A DNA stretch of 42,310 bases from UBA12068 sp038318455. Its GTDB lineage: Bacteria > Patescibacteriota > Minisyncoccia > Moranbacterales > GWC2-37-73. The position numbers and the translations under genes are program-made. The notes under the pieces were generated by a model. It was not told where the DNA came from and made no database searches. It worked only from the letters and a program-made list of their open reading frames with translations. Of this stretch, positions 23,029 through 31,109 are shown piece after piece. Where the stretch lies: assembly GCA_038318455.1 (NCBI GenBank), contig JBBQCF010000003.1, positions 1 through 42,310 of the forward strand, read 5' to 3'. Position 1 is the stretch's first letter. Every line of letters starts with the position of its first letter.

Positions 23029-25512
23029 ATGGACACTATTGATTTAAACATATTCCTGCTTCCACTGACTTGGTTTTTTTCTTTAGTCACACTTTTTAGT
23101 GGTGGTTTTTTGGTGCTTCGCAGTTTTATTAATTATCGCGCACAGATAAACCGCTCAATGAATATGGATCTTGAAGTTGTGCGTGTCACGAAAATTTTCA
23201 AAGAAAAAGGTGTGCAAAATGCTGCAAATGCTGATGAGTGGAAAGCGGAAATTGGAGCAATGGAACAACTGCTCACAACTCTTGCCAATATCAAAGAGAA
23301 GCAATCAATAATTTCACATTTTTTATACAGTGATCCATATATTGCTCTAGAAATTGCTAATCCCTCCAATAGTGAGGAGATTTCCTTTTACTTGTCAGTT
23401 CCCAAAAAATTCAGAGACAGTATTGAAAAACAAGTCCATTCATATTTTCCACAGGCATCCATTGAGAAAATTCCTGACTATACCATCTTTTCTCCAGGTA
23501 GCTTCACTTCAGCTGCAACTCTTGGTCTGAAAAAAACCCATGCTTTGCCAGTTTTGACATATGAAAATATTGATATCGATCCTTTGAATGAAATTTCAAA
23601 TGCGCTTAGCAAGCTTCACTCTGAAAATGAAGGAGCTGCGGTGCAACTTGTGCTTCGCCCTGCTGGCAACAATTGGCGCAAACTTGGGCGAGGAATTGCA
23701 CACAAAATGCAACAGGGAAAAAGATTGAAAGATGCACATTCTGATTCGCTAGCCATGGATCTCGGAAAAGGTATGGTGCAAGTTATTCAAAATAAGCCAA
23801 AAGATCAGATAGTTAACAAGGAAGCGGTACAACTTACGCCAGAAGAACAAGAATTGATCAAAAAGATCGAGTCCAAATCATCCAAGGCTGGCTTCAAGGT
23901 CAATATTAGATTAGTTGTGAGTGCGATGAATCAACAAAGGTCTGATGAAATTTTGGCGCATATTGAAAATTCTTTTGCACAATTTGAGAACCATGAGGTG
24001 AATCATTTCATTGTGCAAAAAAGAATGAAATCTAAGAAAATTGCTTTTGATTATATTTTCAGGAATTTTGACGAAGAACATGCGATTATATTATCTACCG
24101 AAGAAATTGCTGGTATTTATCATTTTCCAATTTCTACTACCGAAACTCCAAAGATAAAATGGCAAAAAGCTGGAGCTGCTCCACCACCACTTAACATTCC
24201 AAAGGAAGGTCTTATTCTTGGCTATAACAATTATCGTGGCACCAAAACTGAAATAAGAATGACTGATTCTGATCGAAGAAGGCATTTATATGCAATTGGT
24301 CAAACTGGAACAGGAAAAACTGTTTTCTTACAGGAACTTGCCAAGCAAGATGCAAGAAATGGAAAAGGATTTTGCTTTATAGATCCACATGGCGATGCAA
24401 TTGAGGACATTTTAGCTTCGATTCCAAAAGAGCGCGCTGAAGATGTGATCGTTTTTGATCCATCCGACATGGAAAGACCCTTTGGACTTAATATGTTGGA
24501 ATATGACCCAGCTCATCCAGAGCAAAAAACATTTGTCATCAATGAAATGATTGGTATCTTCGATCAATTATATGACCTGAAGGCAACTGGTGGTCCGATG
24601 TTTGAACAATATGTCAGAAATGCAATGCTTCTTATTATGGAAGATCCAGAATCAGGCAGCACACTGATGGAGATTTCCAAAGTGCTTGCAGACGAAGATT
24701 TTAGAAAAATGAAACTTTCCAAATGTAAAAATCCTGTGGTGATGGATTTTTGGACCAAGGAAGCTGAAAAAGCTGGAGGGGAAGCAGCTCTTGCTAATAT
24801 GGTTCCATATATCACTTCCAAACTGACGACTTTCATTTCCAATGACATGATGCGTCCGATTATTGCTCAACAAAAAAGCACTATCAATTTTAGGGAAATT
24901 ATGGACACAGGAAAAATTTTATTGGTTAAGCTCTCCAAGGGAAAAATTGGAGAAATTAATGCACATCTTCTGGGTATGGTTATTGTGGGTAAGATTTTGA
25001 TGGCAGCCTTGGGACGAGGCGATATGCCAGAAGAAGAACGCCGAGATTTCTATTTGTATTTGGATGAATTTCAAAATGTTACCACTAATTCTATTTCACA
25101 AATTCTTTCCGAAGCTCGTAAATATCATTTGTGTCTTAATATCGCGCATCAATTTATTGGACAACTTAGTGAAGATATTTCCAAGGCTGTCTTTGGTAAT
25201 GTTGGTTCGATGGTGATCTTGCGTGTTGGTCCTGAAGATGCAGAATTTTTGGAAAAACAATTGGCACCAATTTTTACGGCTAATGATTTGGTAAACGTGG
25301 ATAATCGCAAAGGATTTGCAAGAGTGCTTATTAATAACGAGCTTTCAAAGCCATTTAGTCTGGATACTAATGATATGACAAAAGGTAACCAAGAAGCTGC
25401 AAATTACTTAAAAGAACTCTCAAGACTTAAATACGGTCGCGACGCTGCGATTGTTAATCGTGAAATCATGCAACGCGCTCAATTTGCAAGGCAAAGCATG
25501 AAAGAAGCGTAA
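23029..25512 (+). CDS. TraG/TraD-like (type IV secretion coupling-protein-like) membrane ATPase
   Basis: 827 residues. One N-terminal membrane helix (~11-33, LPLTWFFSLVTLFSGGFLVL), then an N-terminal domain of ~350 residues (SHFLYSDPYIALEIANPSNSEEISFYLSVPKKFRDSIE...) of the type found in CPR proteins. A RecA-like motor follows: Walker A GQTGTGKT at residues 424-431, FCFIDPHGDAIEDIL, and Walker B FYLYLDEFQN (Asp ~679). QILSEARKYHLCLNIAHQFIGQL is the TraG/TraD/VirD4 C-terminal block. Related proteins pump DNA or protein through a membrane channel as hexamers. No other T4SS genes (VirB6, VirB8-10, relaxase) are visible here, so the substrate is unknown. It is the last large gene of the cluster starting at 17463 and is the only one with a clear enzymatic motor. 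Confidence 0.88.
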   Translation: MDTIDLNIFLLPLTWFFSLVTLFSGGFLVLRSFINYRAQINRSMNMDLEVVRVTKIFKEKGVQNAANADEWKAEIGAMEQLLTTLANIKEKQSIISHFLYSDPYIALEIANPSNSEEISFYLSVPKKFRDSIEKQVHSYFPQASIEKIPDYTIFSPGSFTSAATLGLKKTHALPVLTYENIDIDPLNEISNALSKLHSENEGAAVQLVLRPAGNNWRKLGRGIAHKMQQGKRLKDAHSDSLAMDLGKGMVQVIQNKPKDQIVNKEAVQLTPEEQELIKKIESKSSKAGFKVNIRLVVSAMNQQRSDEILAHIENSFAQFENHEVNHFIVQKRMKSKKIAFDYIFRNFDEEHAIILSTEEIAGIYHFPISTTETPKIKWQKAGAAPPPLNIPKEGLILGYNNYRGTKTEIRMTDSDRRRHLYAIGQTGTGKTVFLQELAKQDARNGKGFCFIDPHGDAIEDILASIPKERAEDVIVFDPSDMERPFGLNMLEYDPAHPEQKTFVINEMIGIFDQLYDLKATGGPMFEQYVRNAMLLIMEDPESGSTLMEISKVLADEDFRKMKLSKCKNPVVMDFWTKEAEKAGGEAALANMVPYITSKLTTFISNDMMRPIIAQQKSTINFREIMDTGKILLVKLSKGKIGEINAHLLGMVIVGKILMAALGRGDMPEEERRDFYLYLDEFQNVTTNSISQILSEARKYHLCLNIAHQFIGQLSEDISKAVFGNVGSMVILRVGPEDAEFLEKQLAPIFTANDLVNVDNRKGFARVLINNELSKPFSLDTNDMTKGNQEAANYLKELSRLKYGRDAAIVNREIMQRAQFARQSMKEA

Positions 25513-25551
25513 TATTTATTGTTAGGATAATTTTTTAAAAGTATAAATTAT

Positions 25552-25671
25552 ATGGCAGTAGAAAATGAAGGTGAGAAATATACCTGCTCTATTTGTGGCA
25601 ATGAGGTTGAGGTAACAAAGGCTGGCGGTGGAACCCTGGTTTGTTGTGGGCAAGATATGGACAAGGCATAA
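25552..25671 (+). CDS. Mini desulforedoxin-like iron/zinc protein (39 aa)
   Basis: 39 residues, a complete desulforedoxin / desulfoferrodoxin N-terminal domain: YTCSICGNEVEV...GGGTLVCCGQDM. Four Cys (12, 15, 31, 32) in CxxC and CC pairs would bind one Fe or Zn, as in desulforedoxin (family known at ~36-40 residues as a stand-alone protein). It may serve in electron transfer or oxidative-stress defence. It lies 39 nt after the ATPase gene and just before a terminator (25713-25740), so it is probably the last gene of that operon. It is short but the motif is full and convincing. Confidence 0.82.
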   Translation: MAVENEGEKYTCSICGNEVEVTKAGGGTLVCCGQDMDKA

Positions 25672-25712
25672 ACGTGTTCGCTTGAAGTGAAAATACAAAA
25701 AATTCTTATATC

Positions 25713-25740
25713 ATAAAACGGCTATGGATAGCCGTTTTAT
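25713..25740. terminator. Terminator after the desulforedoxin-like gene
   Basis: ATAAAACGGCTA pairs with TAGCCGTTTTAT around a 4-nt TGGA loop; the 12-bp symmetric stem has T runs on both strands. It probably also serves the minus-strand gene at 25840-28506. Confidence 0.8.
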
Positions 25741-25749
25741 GTGTCTGTA

Positions 25750-25778
25750 TTGACATTTTATCAATTTTGGAGTATAAT
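25750..25778 (+). promoter_or_regulatory. Perfect consensus sigma70-type promoter with no ORF behind it
   Basis: TTGACA (25750-25755), a 17-bp spacer and TATAAT (25773-25778), a match at all twelve positions. The predicted start is near 25785. The only thing downstream is a terminator hairpin and then the 3' end of a minus-strand gene. Confidence 0.8.
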
Positions 25779-25784
25779 ATAATA

Positions 25785-25841
25785 TTGGGGTATTATTTCT
25801 ACTTTGCGCTACTGATTAGAGATTTCTAATCAGTATTTTTT
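25785..25841 (+). ncRNA. Candidate small RNA (~57 nt)
   Basis: A transcript from the perfect promoter at 25750-25778 would run only ~57 nt before a Rho-independent terminator: ACTGATTAGA (25811-25820) paired with TCTAATCAGT (25825-25834), followed by ATTTTTT. It contains no ATG. Its first ~25 nt are single-stranded and contain GGGG (ATTGGGGTATT). Its 3' end just reaches the stop codon of the convergent PP2C-like gene. No known RNA family recognised. Confidence 0.55.
25811..25841 (+). terminator. Plus-strand terminator of the candidate small RNA
   Basis: A 10-bp perfect stem with a GATT loop and a six-T tail on the plus strand. On the minus strand the hairpin is followed by mixed sequence, so it is directed to plus-strand transcription. 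Confidence 0.75.
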
Positions 25842-28506
25842 ATTGTATTGGAAGTGAAAGCAGATTAGTAGGTGTTGTTATGTAAGCTAGTTTGTTTGTC
25901 TCATCTACAGCTAGACCAAGGGCGCTTTTGAGTGACTCATTTTGATATTGAGCAAATATACTACCTTCTTTGGTATATTGCACTAAGCGTCCATTTTTGC
26001 TGTCCAGTGCATAAATATATTGATCATCTATAGTGGTGAATATTTTGTCTAAATTTACTGGTGTTGCTGAATTCTCTAGTTTAAAGTCAAGCTGCTTGCC
26101 TTTGAATAATTTCAAAATATTATTGTCTTTTACAGCATAAATGTTTTCATCCATAGTCAGGGCACTCACATTTGCTAAGGATGTTGAATCCTTGTACCAA
26201 TTAGTTTTTTCTCCGAAGCCTCCTTCTGCTCGAGGGTAGCGATATATCTGATTAGCTTTATTATCAAGTATATATAAGTAAGTTAGATATGTTCCTAATA
26301 AATATTCACTTATGTTTGTCGGTAAAGTTATATTGTTATTGATGAATTTGAGTGATGTTGGACTAAATGAAATGACCTTATTTTGGTCTGTGAAAATTAG
26401 TACTAGCGAAAGATCTGACATGTAAGTTGCACTAACCGCATTTCCACTATCGCTCGGCAAAGAGATTTCTTTTTTTGAAGTCAGTATAGTGACAGCATTC
26501 TTGGAAATTGCTACTGCTCCTGCATTAGTGATAAGCGTGCTTATGATGCCAGCATTAGAGAGCGCAATTTGGCTTTTAGTGTCAAGCTGGATATTTTTTT
26601 CATTAGCGAGTGTATTTGCTTGAACTATAGGAGTTGTGACTTGCAAATCTGTTATGGTTGGCTTCTTGGGTTGGTTCAGGAAGTGCACAATGAAAAGTGG
26701 GACAACAAAAACCATGATTAAACCTCCGATAGTATAAAGTTTTTGTTTGTTGGAAAATTTTGAAAATAAGCTGCTAATTTTTCGAAAGTGGGGAGCGATG
26801 CTCAAATGTGATTGTTTTTCAATATCCGTATTTGCCTGATTATTCTTTTTTGCTGAAAATTCGCGTGTTTTATTTTTTGTTTTTTCAAATAAATTTTTTG
26901 ATAATAGCAATAGCTCTTGAGAATATTCTTTGGTAATATTTTTCAATTTTTCAATTTTTGAATCTTCTTTTGTTGTATCTTCGATGACTGTTTTTTCTAT
27001 CATCACGGGAACTATTTCTTCAATAGGTGTTTTGCTTTTCAAGCTCAAATCAATAACGGTGTTGTGTTTTTGTTCCAATTGAGCCAAGCGAAGTTTTTCT
27101 AGAAAACTCAATGCTGAAGTTGGCAATTCTGCTTGCCCTTCTTCGTCCTCAACATCTTCAATCTTTTTCAGTTTCTGCTCTCGTGATTTTTGTGCTTGAT
27201 TTTCTTCTTCAAGTTTTCTTTTCTTTGCAATCTCCGCTTGGAATGTTTTTTCTTGCATCAATGCTATCTTTTGATCTTCTTTTTCTTGCTTGAGGCGAAT
27301 TCTTTGAGATTCTACTTCCAATTGAGTAAGCTCTTGTTGCACTTTTATTTCTTGAAGAATTCTTTCCTCTTCAAGACGCTTTTTTTCCTTGGCATCAAAT
27401 TCAGCTTGTTTTTCTTTTTCAATTCTTCGAAGTTCTTTTTTTCTGTCTAATTGTTTTTTGTATAGGGAAAAGCGCCTGCGAATTTCATTTTTTGTTGCAT
27501 ATGATCCATTGGAAATTTTTTCCTTAACAATATCCCAATATAGGCCAATTTGGGGGTTTGCACTTTCAGGTTCATCGTTAGCTTCTCCTTGGATATAGAT
27601 ATGTCCAGTTTTCTCATCTGTGTATTCTGGGTCATTTTCGTTTATCAATATTGGAGCAGCTAACGCCTCTTGCTCTGCTAGGGTGTTTGTTTTTGATTTT
27701 GAATTGGCAAAGGTTTGTTCACTGAAAGCATTAGCAGCTTGAAGAGATTTTTTGCGTGCTAATGTCTTCACTACTGGTACAGGAACAGGTTCAATCATTT
27801 CGACAACAATAGAAACGATCATTTCTAGTTGATTTGAGAGCGCTGTTTTAAGAAATTGTACGAATTTGTCTCCTTCGAACCGTTGGAAATTTTTGCTTAT
27901 CTCGGTAATTGATAAAATATGAAAAATATCAGCAGATGTTATCATTAGGCGATCATTATTTTCCAGTCTTCCACTAGAAACATTTACGAAAGTTTTGAGT
28001 GGATGTGGTTCAACAATGTCTGATGCTAGCCCCTCACTAATTTCTGAAAGATTCTTACTTCTAAACAGGAATATTTTCGCATCTCCGGAGACACTAAAGT
28101 GAGCATTGTTTTTTTCGAGCACGCAAATCGCAGCGTTTATTTTCCCAAGCCACTCAATGTTTCCATGTTTGGCCAATTCTGATAGGGCTATGTTTACTTT
28201 ATGAAGGGCGCTGTCGAGGCTTTCCGTGACGGGTCTTTTTGGGTTGATGTAATATTCTTTCTTTAGAACAGAAGTTAAAAAATTCACAATATAGGCCGAT
28301 TCTTCTGAAAATTCTTTCACTTCAAAAAAGCCAACAAGTGATCCAAGTGGTTGCTGGTATATATTTTCTGGTTCATATTCAAATAATTCTACATAGGGCT
28401 TCAATGAGGAATTATTTACAACCAAAATGGGGAAAATTTTTTTTTCCAGTTCTTTTATCACATCTTTGTTGTTTAGCGAAGTGCGAGACATGAGAATGAT
28501 TCTCAT
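25840..28506 (-). CDS. Membrane protein: degenerate PP2C-like head, coiled coil, one TM helix, propeller-like tail
   Basis: 888 residues, family not named. Residues ~20-240 resemble a PP2C (PPM) phosphatase fold: LGSLVGFFEVKEF, AAICVLEKNNAHFSVSGDAKIFLFR (the GDSR-like strand) and ENNDRLMITSADIFHIL (like 'GDRLLLCSDG'). The metal-binding Asp motifs (DxxGG near the start, DG near the middle) are missing, so phosphatase activity is unlikely. Residues ~345-455 are a long Lys/Glu/Gln coiled coil. One membrane helix (~590-610) follows. The last ~270 residues are a run of short beta-strand repeats (ISLPSDSGNAVSATYMSDLSLV, NIYAVKDNNILKLFKG, YIYALDSKNGRLVQYTKEG) that look like a beta-propeller, outside the cell. 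A perfect 21-nt palindrome covers the start (28488-28508); ATG 28493 (sixth codon) is an alternative start. It looks like a signalling or sensing protein across the membrane. Confidence 0.75.
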   Translation of the reverse strand: MRIILMSRTSLNNKDVIKELEKKIFPILVVNNSSLKPYVELFEYEPENIYQQPLGSLVGFFEVKEFSEESAYIVNFLTSVLKKEYYINPKRPVTESLDSALHKVNIALSELAKHGNIEWLGKINAAICVLEKNNAHFSVSGDAKIFLFRSKNLSEISEGLASDIVEPHPLKTFVNVSSGRLENNDRLMITSADIFHILSITEISKNFQRFEGDKFVQFLKTALSNQLEMIVSIVVEMIEPVPVPVVKTLARKKSLQAANAFSEQTFANSKSKTNTLAEQEALAAPILINENDPEYTDEKTGHIYIQGEANDEPESANPQIGLYWDIVKEKISNGSYATKNEIRRRFSLYKKQLDRKKELRRIEKEKQAEFDAKEKKRLEEERILQEIKVQQELTQLEVESQRIRLKQEKEDQKIALMQEKTFQAEIAKKRKLEEENQAQKSREQKLKKIEDVEDEEGQAELPTSALSFLEKLRLAQLEQKHNTVIDLSLKSKTPIEEIVPVMIEKTVIEDTTKEDSKIEKLKNITKEYSQELLLLSKNLFEKTKNKTREFSAKKNNQANTDIEKQSHLSIAPHFRKISSLFSKFSNKQKLYTIGGLIMVFVVPLFIVHFLNQPKKPTITDLQVTTPIVQANTLANEKNIQLDTKSQIALSNAGIISTLITNAGAVAISKNAVTILTSKKEISLPSDSGNAVSATYMSDLSLVLIFTDQNKVISFSPTSLKFINNNITLPTNISEYLLGTYLTYLYILDNKANQIYRYPRAEGGFGEKTNWYKDSTSLANVSALTMDENIYAVKDNNILKLFKGKQLDFKLENSATPVNLDKIFTTIDDQYIYALDSKNGRLVQYTKEGSIFAQYQNESLKSALGLAVDETNKLAYITTPTNLLSLPIQ

Positions 28507-28508
28507 GT
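28488..28508. promoter_or_regulatory. Perfect 21-nt palindrome, Fur-box-like, over the start codon
   Basis: ACATGAGAAT, one central base, ATTCTCATGT: 10-1-10 with no mismatch. Its core TGAGAAT-N-ATTCTCA matches the 7-1-7 Fur-box form TGATAAT-N-ATTATCA at 12 of 14 positions. It overlaps both candidate start codons of the minus-strand 888-aa gene. It could be a repressor operator, or an mRNA hairpin hiding the start. Confidence 0.6.
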
Positions 28509-28627
28509 TTGAAAGAATGAGTCAAATAAAAATAATTTTTATTTTTATTTTTTTCATATTTTCTTGCAAACACGAGTTTTTGTAATACCAGTATTTGGTA
28601 GAAAAAAGCCCTCAAGCATCTTCTTAT

Positions 28628-28656
28628 ATAATATAGCAATTTTGATTTTGACGCAA
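28628..28656 (-). promoter_or_regulatory. Possible minus-strand promoter of the PP2C-like gene
   Basis: On the minus strand: TTGCGT (28656-28651), a 17-bp spacer and TATTAT (28633-28628). It would give a leader of ~115 nt. Confidence 0.4.
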
Positions 28657-28684
28657 TTGAGTTCAAATGCCTGTAACTTTGATG

Positions 28685-28713
28685 TTTACTTTTAAATTTA
28701 ATGGTTGTATAAT
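28685..28713 (+). promoter_or_regulatory. Promoter of the HTH/NTase-fold regulator gene
   Basis: TTTACT (28685-28690), a 17-bp spacer and a perfect TATAAT (28708-28713). The predicted leader is ~56 nt. Confidence 0.6.
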
Positions 28714-28775
28714 GGCAATATTGCTGCTTTTGGTGGTAGAAAAAATCTTAATTTTCATTAATTGTTGTTAAACGT

Positions 28776-29381
28776 ATGTCTGAAATCCTCGAAGTACTTT
28801 TTGGTTCAAAAGCAAAGACTAGAATCTTGAGATTTTTTTTGCTTAATTCTGATAAAGAATATAATATCCCAGAAATTGCAGGTAAAAATATGTTATCAAC
28901 TGCGGCTGTGCGAAAAGAGATCAATGATCTTAAAAAAATAAAATTTTTAATTGAGAAAGTAAGAAAAGGAGTTAAATATTACACGCTTGATCATGAATTT
29001 TGTTTTCATAGTGAACTTAAGAGTTTATTTGCAAAATCTACTGCCTCTCCTGAAACTGGAAGTTTGTCAAAATTGAAAAATATTGGAGACGTTAAGCTTG
29101 CTTTAGTGAGTGGGATATTTCTTAATTATCCAAAAAGTAAGGTGGACATGGTCTTAGTTGCAAATAATGTTAGTCGCACGAAATTGAAAAGTGTTATGAA
29201 TGGTTTGGAGGCAGAGGTTGGCAAAGAAGTTAGTTTTGTTTTGATGAATAGTGAGGAATTTAAATATCGTTTGGATATGCTAGATCGTTTTCTGCTTGAT
29301 TTTATGGAGGGAACGCATTTGGAACTTATTGATAAAATTCCAGGCTTGAAAAGATTTATCATGGGCAGAAAAAAATATTAG
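28776..29381 (+). CDS. Winged-helix regulator with nucleotidyltransferase-like C-terminal domain
   Basis: 201 residues. Residues ~1-75 are an ArsR/MarR-like winged helix (LEVLFGSKAKTRILRFFLLNSDKEYNIPEIAGK...STAAVRKEINDLKKIKFLIEKVRKGVKYYTL). Residues ~95-185 resemble a nucleotidyltransferase (MNT) fold: KLALVSGIFLNYPKSKVDMVLVANNVSRTKLKSVMNGLEAEVGKEVSFVLMNSEEFKYRLDM. In active MNT proteins the strand is GSxxxGxxxxxSDxDL; here the Gly-Ser and Asp pair are mostly gone, so it is probably a non-catalytic sensor domain. This fusion is common in Parcubacteria and archaea. It is divergent from the PP2C-like gene, so it could regulate it, but the palindrome there is not tied to it by evidence. Confidence 0.78.
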   Translation: MSEILEVLFGSKAKTRILRFFLLNSDKEYNIPEIAGKNMLSTAAVRKEINDLKKIKFLIEKVRKGVKYYTLDHEFCFHSELKSLFAKSTASPETGSLSKLKNIGDVKLALVSGIFLNYPKSKVDMVLVANNVSRTKLKSVMNGLEAEVGKEVSFVLMNSEEFKYRLDMLDRFLLDFMEGTHLELIDKIPGLKRFIMGRKKY

Positions 29382-29388
29382 CAATTAG

Positions 29389-29457
29389 AAAATCTCAAAT
29401 ATCAATATTAAAATAATAATAAAATCTCAAATTTTAAATCTAAAACTTAAAATTTTT
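29389..29457. repeat. AAATCTC/AAATTTT word-repeat tract before rmuC
   Basis: A low-complexity stretch of AAATCTC, AAATATC, AAATTTT and AAATCTA words fills most of the gap between the regulator and rmuC. No gene or clear promoter is seen in it. Confidence 0.6.
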
Positions 29458-29505
29458 TGTCATTATTTTTTTGGATTTAATTTTTTATTGAAAACAATTT
29501 AAACT

Positions 29506-30600
29506 ATGTATTATCTCATTTTTTTTGTACTTATTATTTTTTTGGCCACCTTGTCGTGGCTTATTTTTGATTTAAAAATGAAAGTTTTAGCTGGATCTGA
29601 TAATAAAGATGAAAAGGAGAGGATAATCTCAATGCAACAATCACTTCGTCATATCATTGAGGAAAATCGTGAATTGCGAAAAGAAATTGACTCAAAATTA
29701 TCCGAAACACACAAAGCATCGCAACAGCAAATCAGTAGCACAATGCAAGCCGTTCATGGCATTACTGGTCAGTCAGCAAAACAAATTGCTGACATGGTTG
29801 CTAGCGTCACAAGGCTCGAAGAAACCAATAAGCAAGTGGTGAATTTTTCAGCTCAACTTCAGAGTTTGCAAGATATTTTGAAAAATACCAAGCAACGTGG
29901 AATCCTGGGGGAATATTTTTTGGAAACAACACTGAAGAATGTTTTGCCACCAGATAATTATAAAATGCAATACAAATTTAAGGATGGAGAGATAGTGGAC
30001 GCAGCTGTTTTTGTGGGAAAAAATATTGTGCCGGTGGATTCGAAATTTTCCCTGGAGAATTATGAAAAAATAATTAATGCCACTACTGAAATTGAAAAAG
30101 AAAAATTCGAAAAGCTTTTCAAACAAGATTTGAAAAATAGAATTGATGAAACGTCTAAATATATTCGTCCAGAAGAGGGGACTATGGAATTTGCCTTTAT
30201 GTTTATTCCTAGTGAAACAATCTATTATGATTTGCTTATGCGATCATCACAGGTGAATTCTGCCGATTTAATAGAATATGCTTTCAATCAAAAACATGTA
30301 ATTATTGTTTCTCCAACAAATTTCTTGGCATATTTGCAAACAGTTCTTCAAGGGCTTAGAGCATTTCAAATTGAGGAAAATGCAAAGGAAATACGCACCA
30401 ATGTTGAAAAATTAGGCAAGCATATCGTGGCATATGAGGAGTATATGAAAAAAATTCATGGAAGCTTGGGAACAACGGTTAATCATTTTAATACTGCATA
30501 TAAGGAATTGGGAAAGATTGATAAAGATGTTTCCAGAATAACTGATCAAGAAAAAGCCATTGAACCATTGGCTCTTGAAAAACCGCAAGATCTTTCTTAG
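29506..30600 (+). CDS. rmuC: DNA recombination protein RmuC family
   Basis: 364 residues. An N-terminal membrane helix (~3-22) is followed by a coiled coil (~35-130, IISMQQSLRHIIEENRELRKEID...). The RmuC nuclease-like domain (PD-(D/E)XK superfamily) follows: LKNTKQRGILGEYFLETTLKNVLPPDNYKMQYKFKDGEIVDAAVFVGKNIVPVDSKFSLENYEKI, where the ...DAAV...VPVDSKF core carries the Asp and Lys of the active site. FMFIPSETIYYDLLM and VSPTNFLAYLQTVLQGLRAFQIEENAKEI are further RmuC blocks. RmuC is thought to limit inverted-repeat rearrangements, which is notable in a window full of palindromes. Length is normal. Confidence 0.93.
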   Translation: MYYLIFFVLIIFLATLSWLIFDLKMKVLAGSDNKDEKERIISMQQSLRHIIEENRELRKEIDSKLSETHKASQQQISSTMQAVHGITGQSAKQIADMVASVTRLEETNKQVVNFSAQLQSLQDILKNTKQRGILGEYFLETTLKNVLPPDNYKMQYKFKDGEIVDAAVFVGKNIVPVDSKFSLENYEKIINATTEIEKEKFEKLFKQDLKNRIDETSKYIRPEEGTMEFAFMFIPSETIYYDLLMRSSQVNSADLIEYAFNQKHVIIVSPTNFLAYLQTVLQGLRAFQIEENAKEIRTNVEKLGKHIVAYEEYMKKIHGSLGTTVNHFNTAYKELGKIDKDVSRITDQEKAIEPLALEKPQDLS

Positions 30601-30682
30601 AAAATAACATATGTTAGAACATAATAGGAAAAAAATTATATTAAATATCAATAAGTTTCAATCAGAGTTGAAATATATTTAT

Positions 30683-31027
30683 ATGCAGGAATTTTTCCGC
30701 AGTGCTTTGGTGCAATGGGTTATTATTGCTGCTATTTTTGTTAATTTGGCAAATTGGGGTTTTATTGCTTATTTTATTAGGCCTGTTGATTTTCCTATCA
30801 TACTTCATTATAATATATACTTTGGAGTTGATGTGATCGGAGATTGGCGCCAAATATATTTTTTGCCAGCTATTGGCCTGTTGATTTTAAGCGTAAATAC
30901 TGTCTTGGGATACCTATTCTACAAGCAAAAAGAGCGCATTGCAGCGCATTTATTGCTATTGGCAACCTTTATTGTTCAAGTAGGCGTTTCTATTGCGGTG
31001 GCAAGCTTACTTATTATAAATTACTAA
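30683..31027 (+). CDS. Small three-helix membrane protein (DUF1648-like pattern)
   Basis: 114 residues from ATG 30683; the frame extends up to ATG 30611, but those 24 residues are charged, and 30683 starts directly before the first helix (MQEFFRSALVQWVIIAAI). Three membrane helices: ~9-27, ~55-75 (IYFLPAIGLLILSVNTVLGYLF) and ~85-110. Between helices 1 and 2 the loop DFPIILHYNIYFGVDVIGDW resembles the 'P.HWN..G..D' loop of DUF1648 proteins. Function unknown. Directly downstream is a tract of TAACAA words and then the GT2 gene. Confidence 0.65.
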   Translation: MQEFFRSALVQWVIIAAIFVNLANWGFIAYFIRPVDFPIILHYNIYFGVDVIGDWRQIYFLPAIGLLILSVNTVLGYLFYKQKERIAAHLLLLATFIVQVGVSIAVASLLIINY

Positions 31028-31056
31028 CAATTAACAACTAACAACCAATAATTGAT
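31025..31056. repeat. TAACAA/CCAATAA word-repeat tract
   Basis: TAACAATTAACAACTAACAA followed by CCAATAATTG. The inverted complement of the same words (GTTGTTAGTTATTGGTTAAT) lies at about 40935-40955 upstream of the RicT-like gene. Confidence 0.6.
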
Positions 31057-31109
31057 AACAGTCTTGCATTTTGTTATAGGTTATTTGTTGCATATTGTAA
31101 GTTAATATT

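Noticed and set aside
23029..25512. Complete conjugation or type IV secretion system
   Set aside because: Only the motor ATPase is recognisable. There is no relaxase, VirB channel protein or pilin in the window.
25841..28506. Plus-strand frames rich in Phe/Leu opposite the PP2C-like gene
   Set aside because: They are antisense to its Lys/Glu-rich coiled coil (GAA/AAA codons read as TTC/TTT), a known artefact.
28541..28775. Short frames in the divergent gap between the PP2C-like and regulator genes
   Set aside because: They are short, Phe/Lys/Asn-rich and without ribosome binding sites. The gap is better explained by two divergent promoters.
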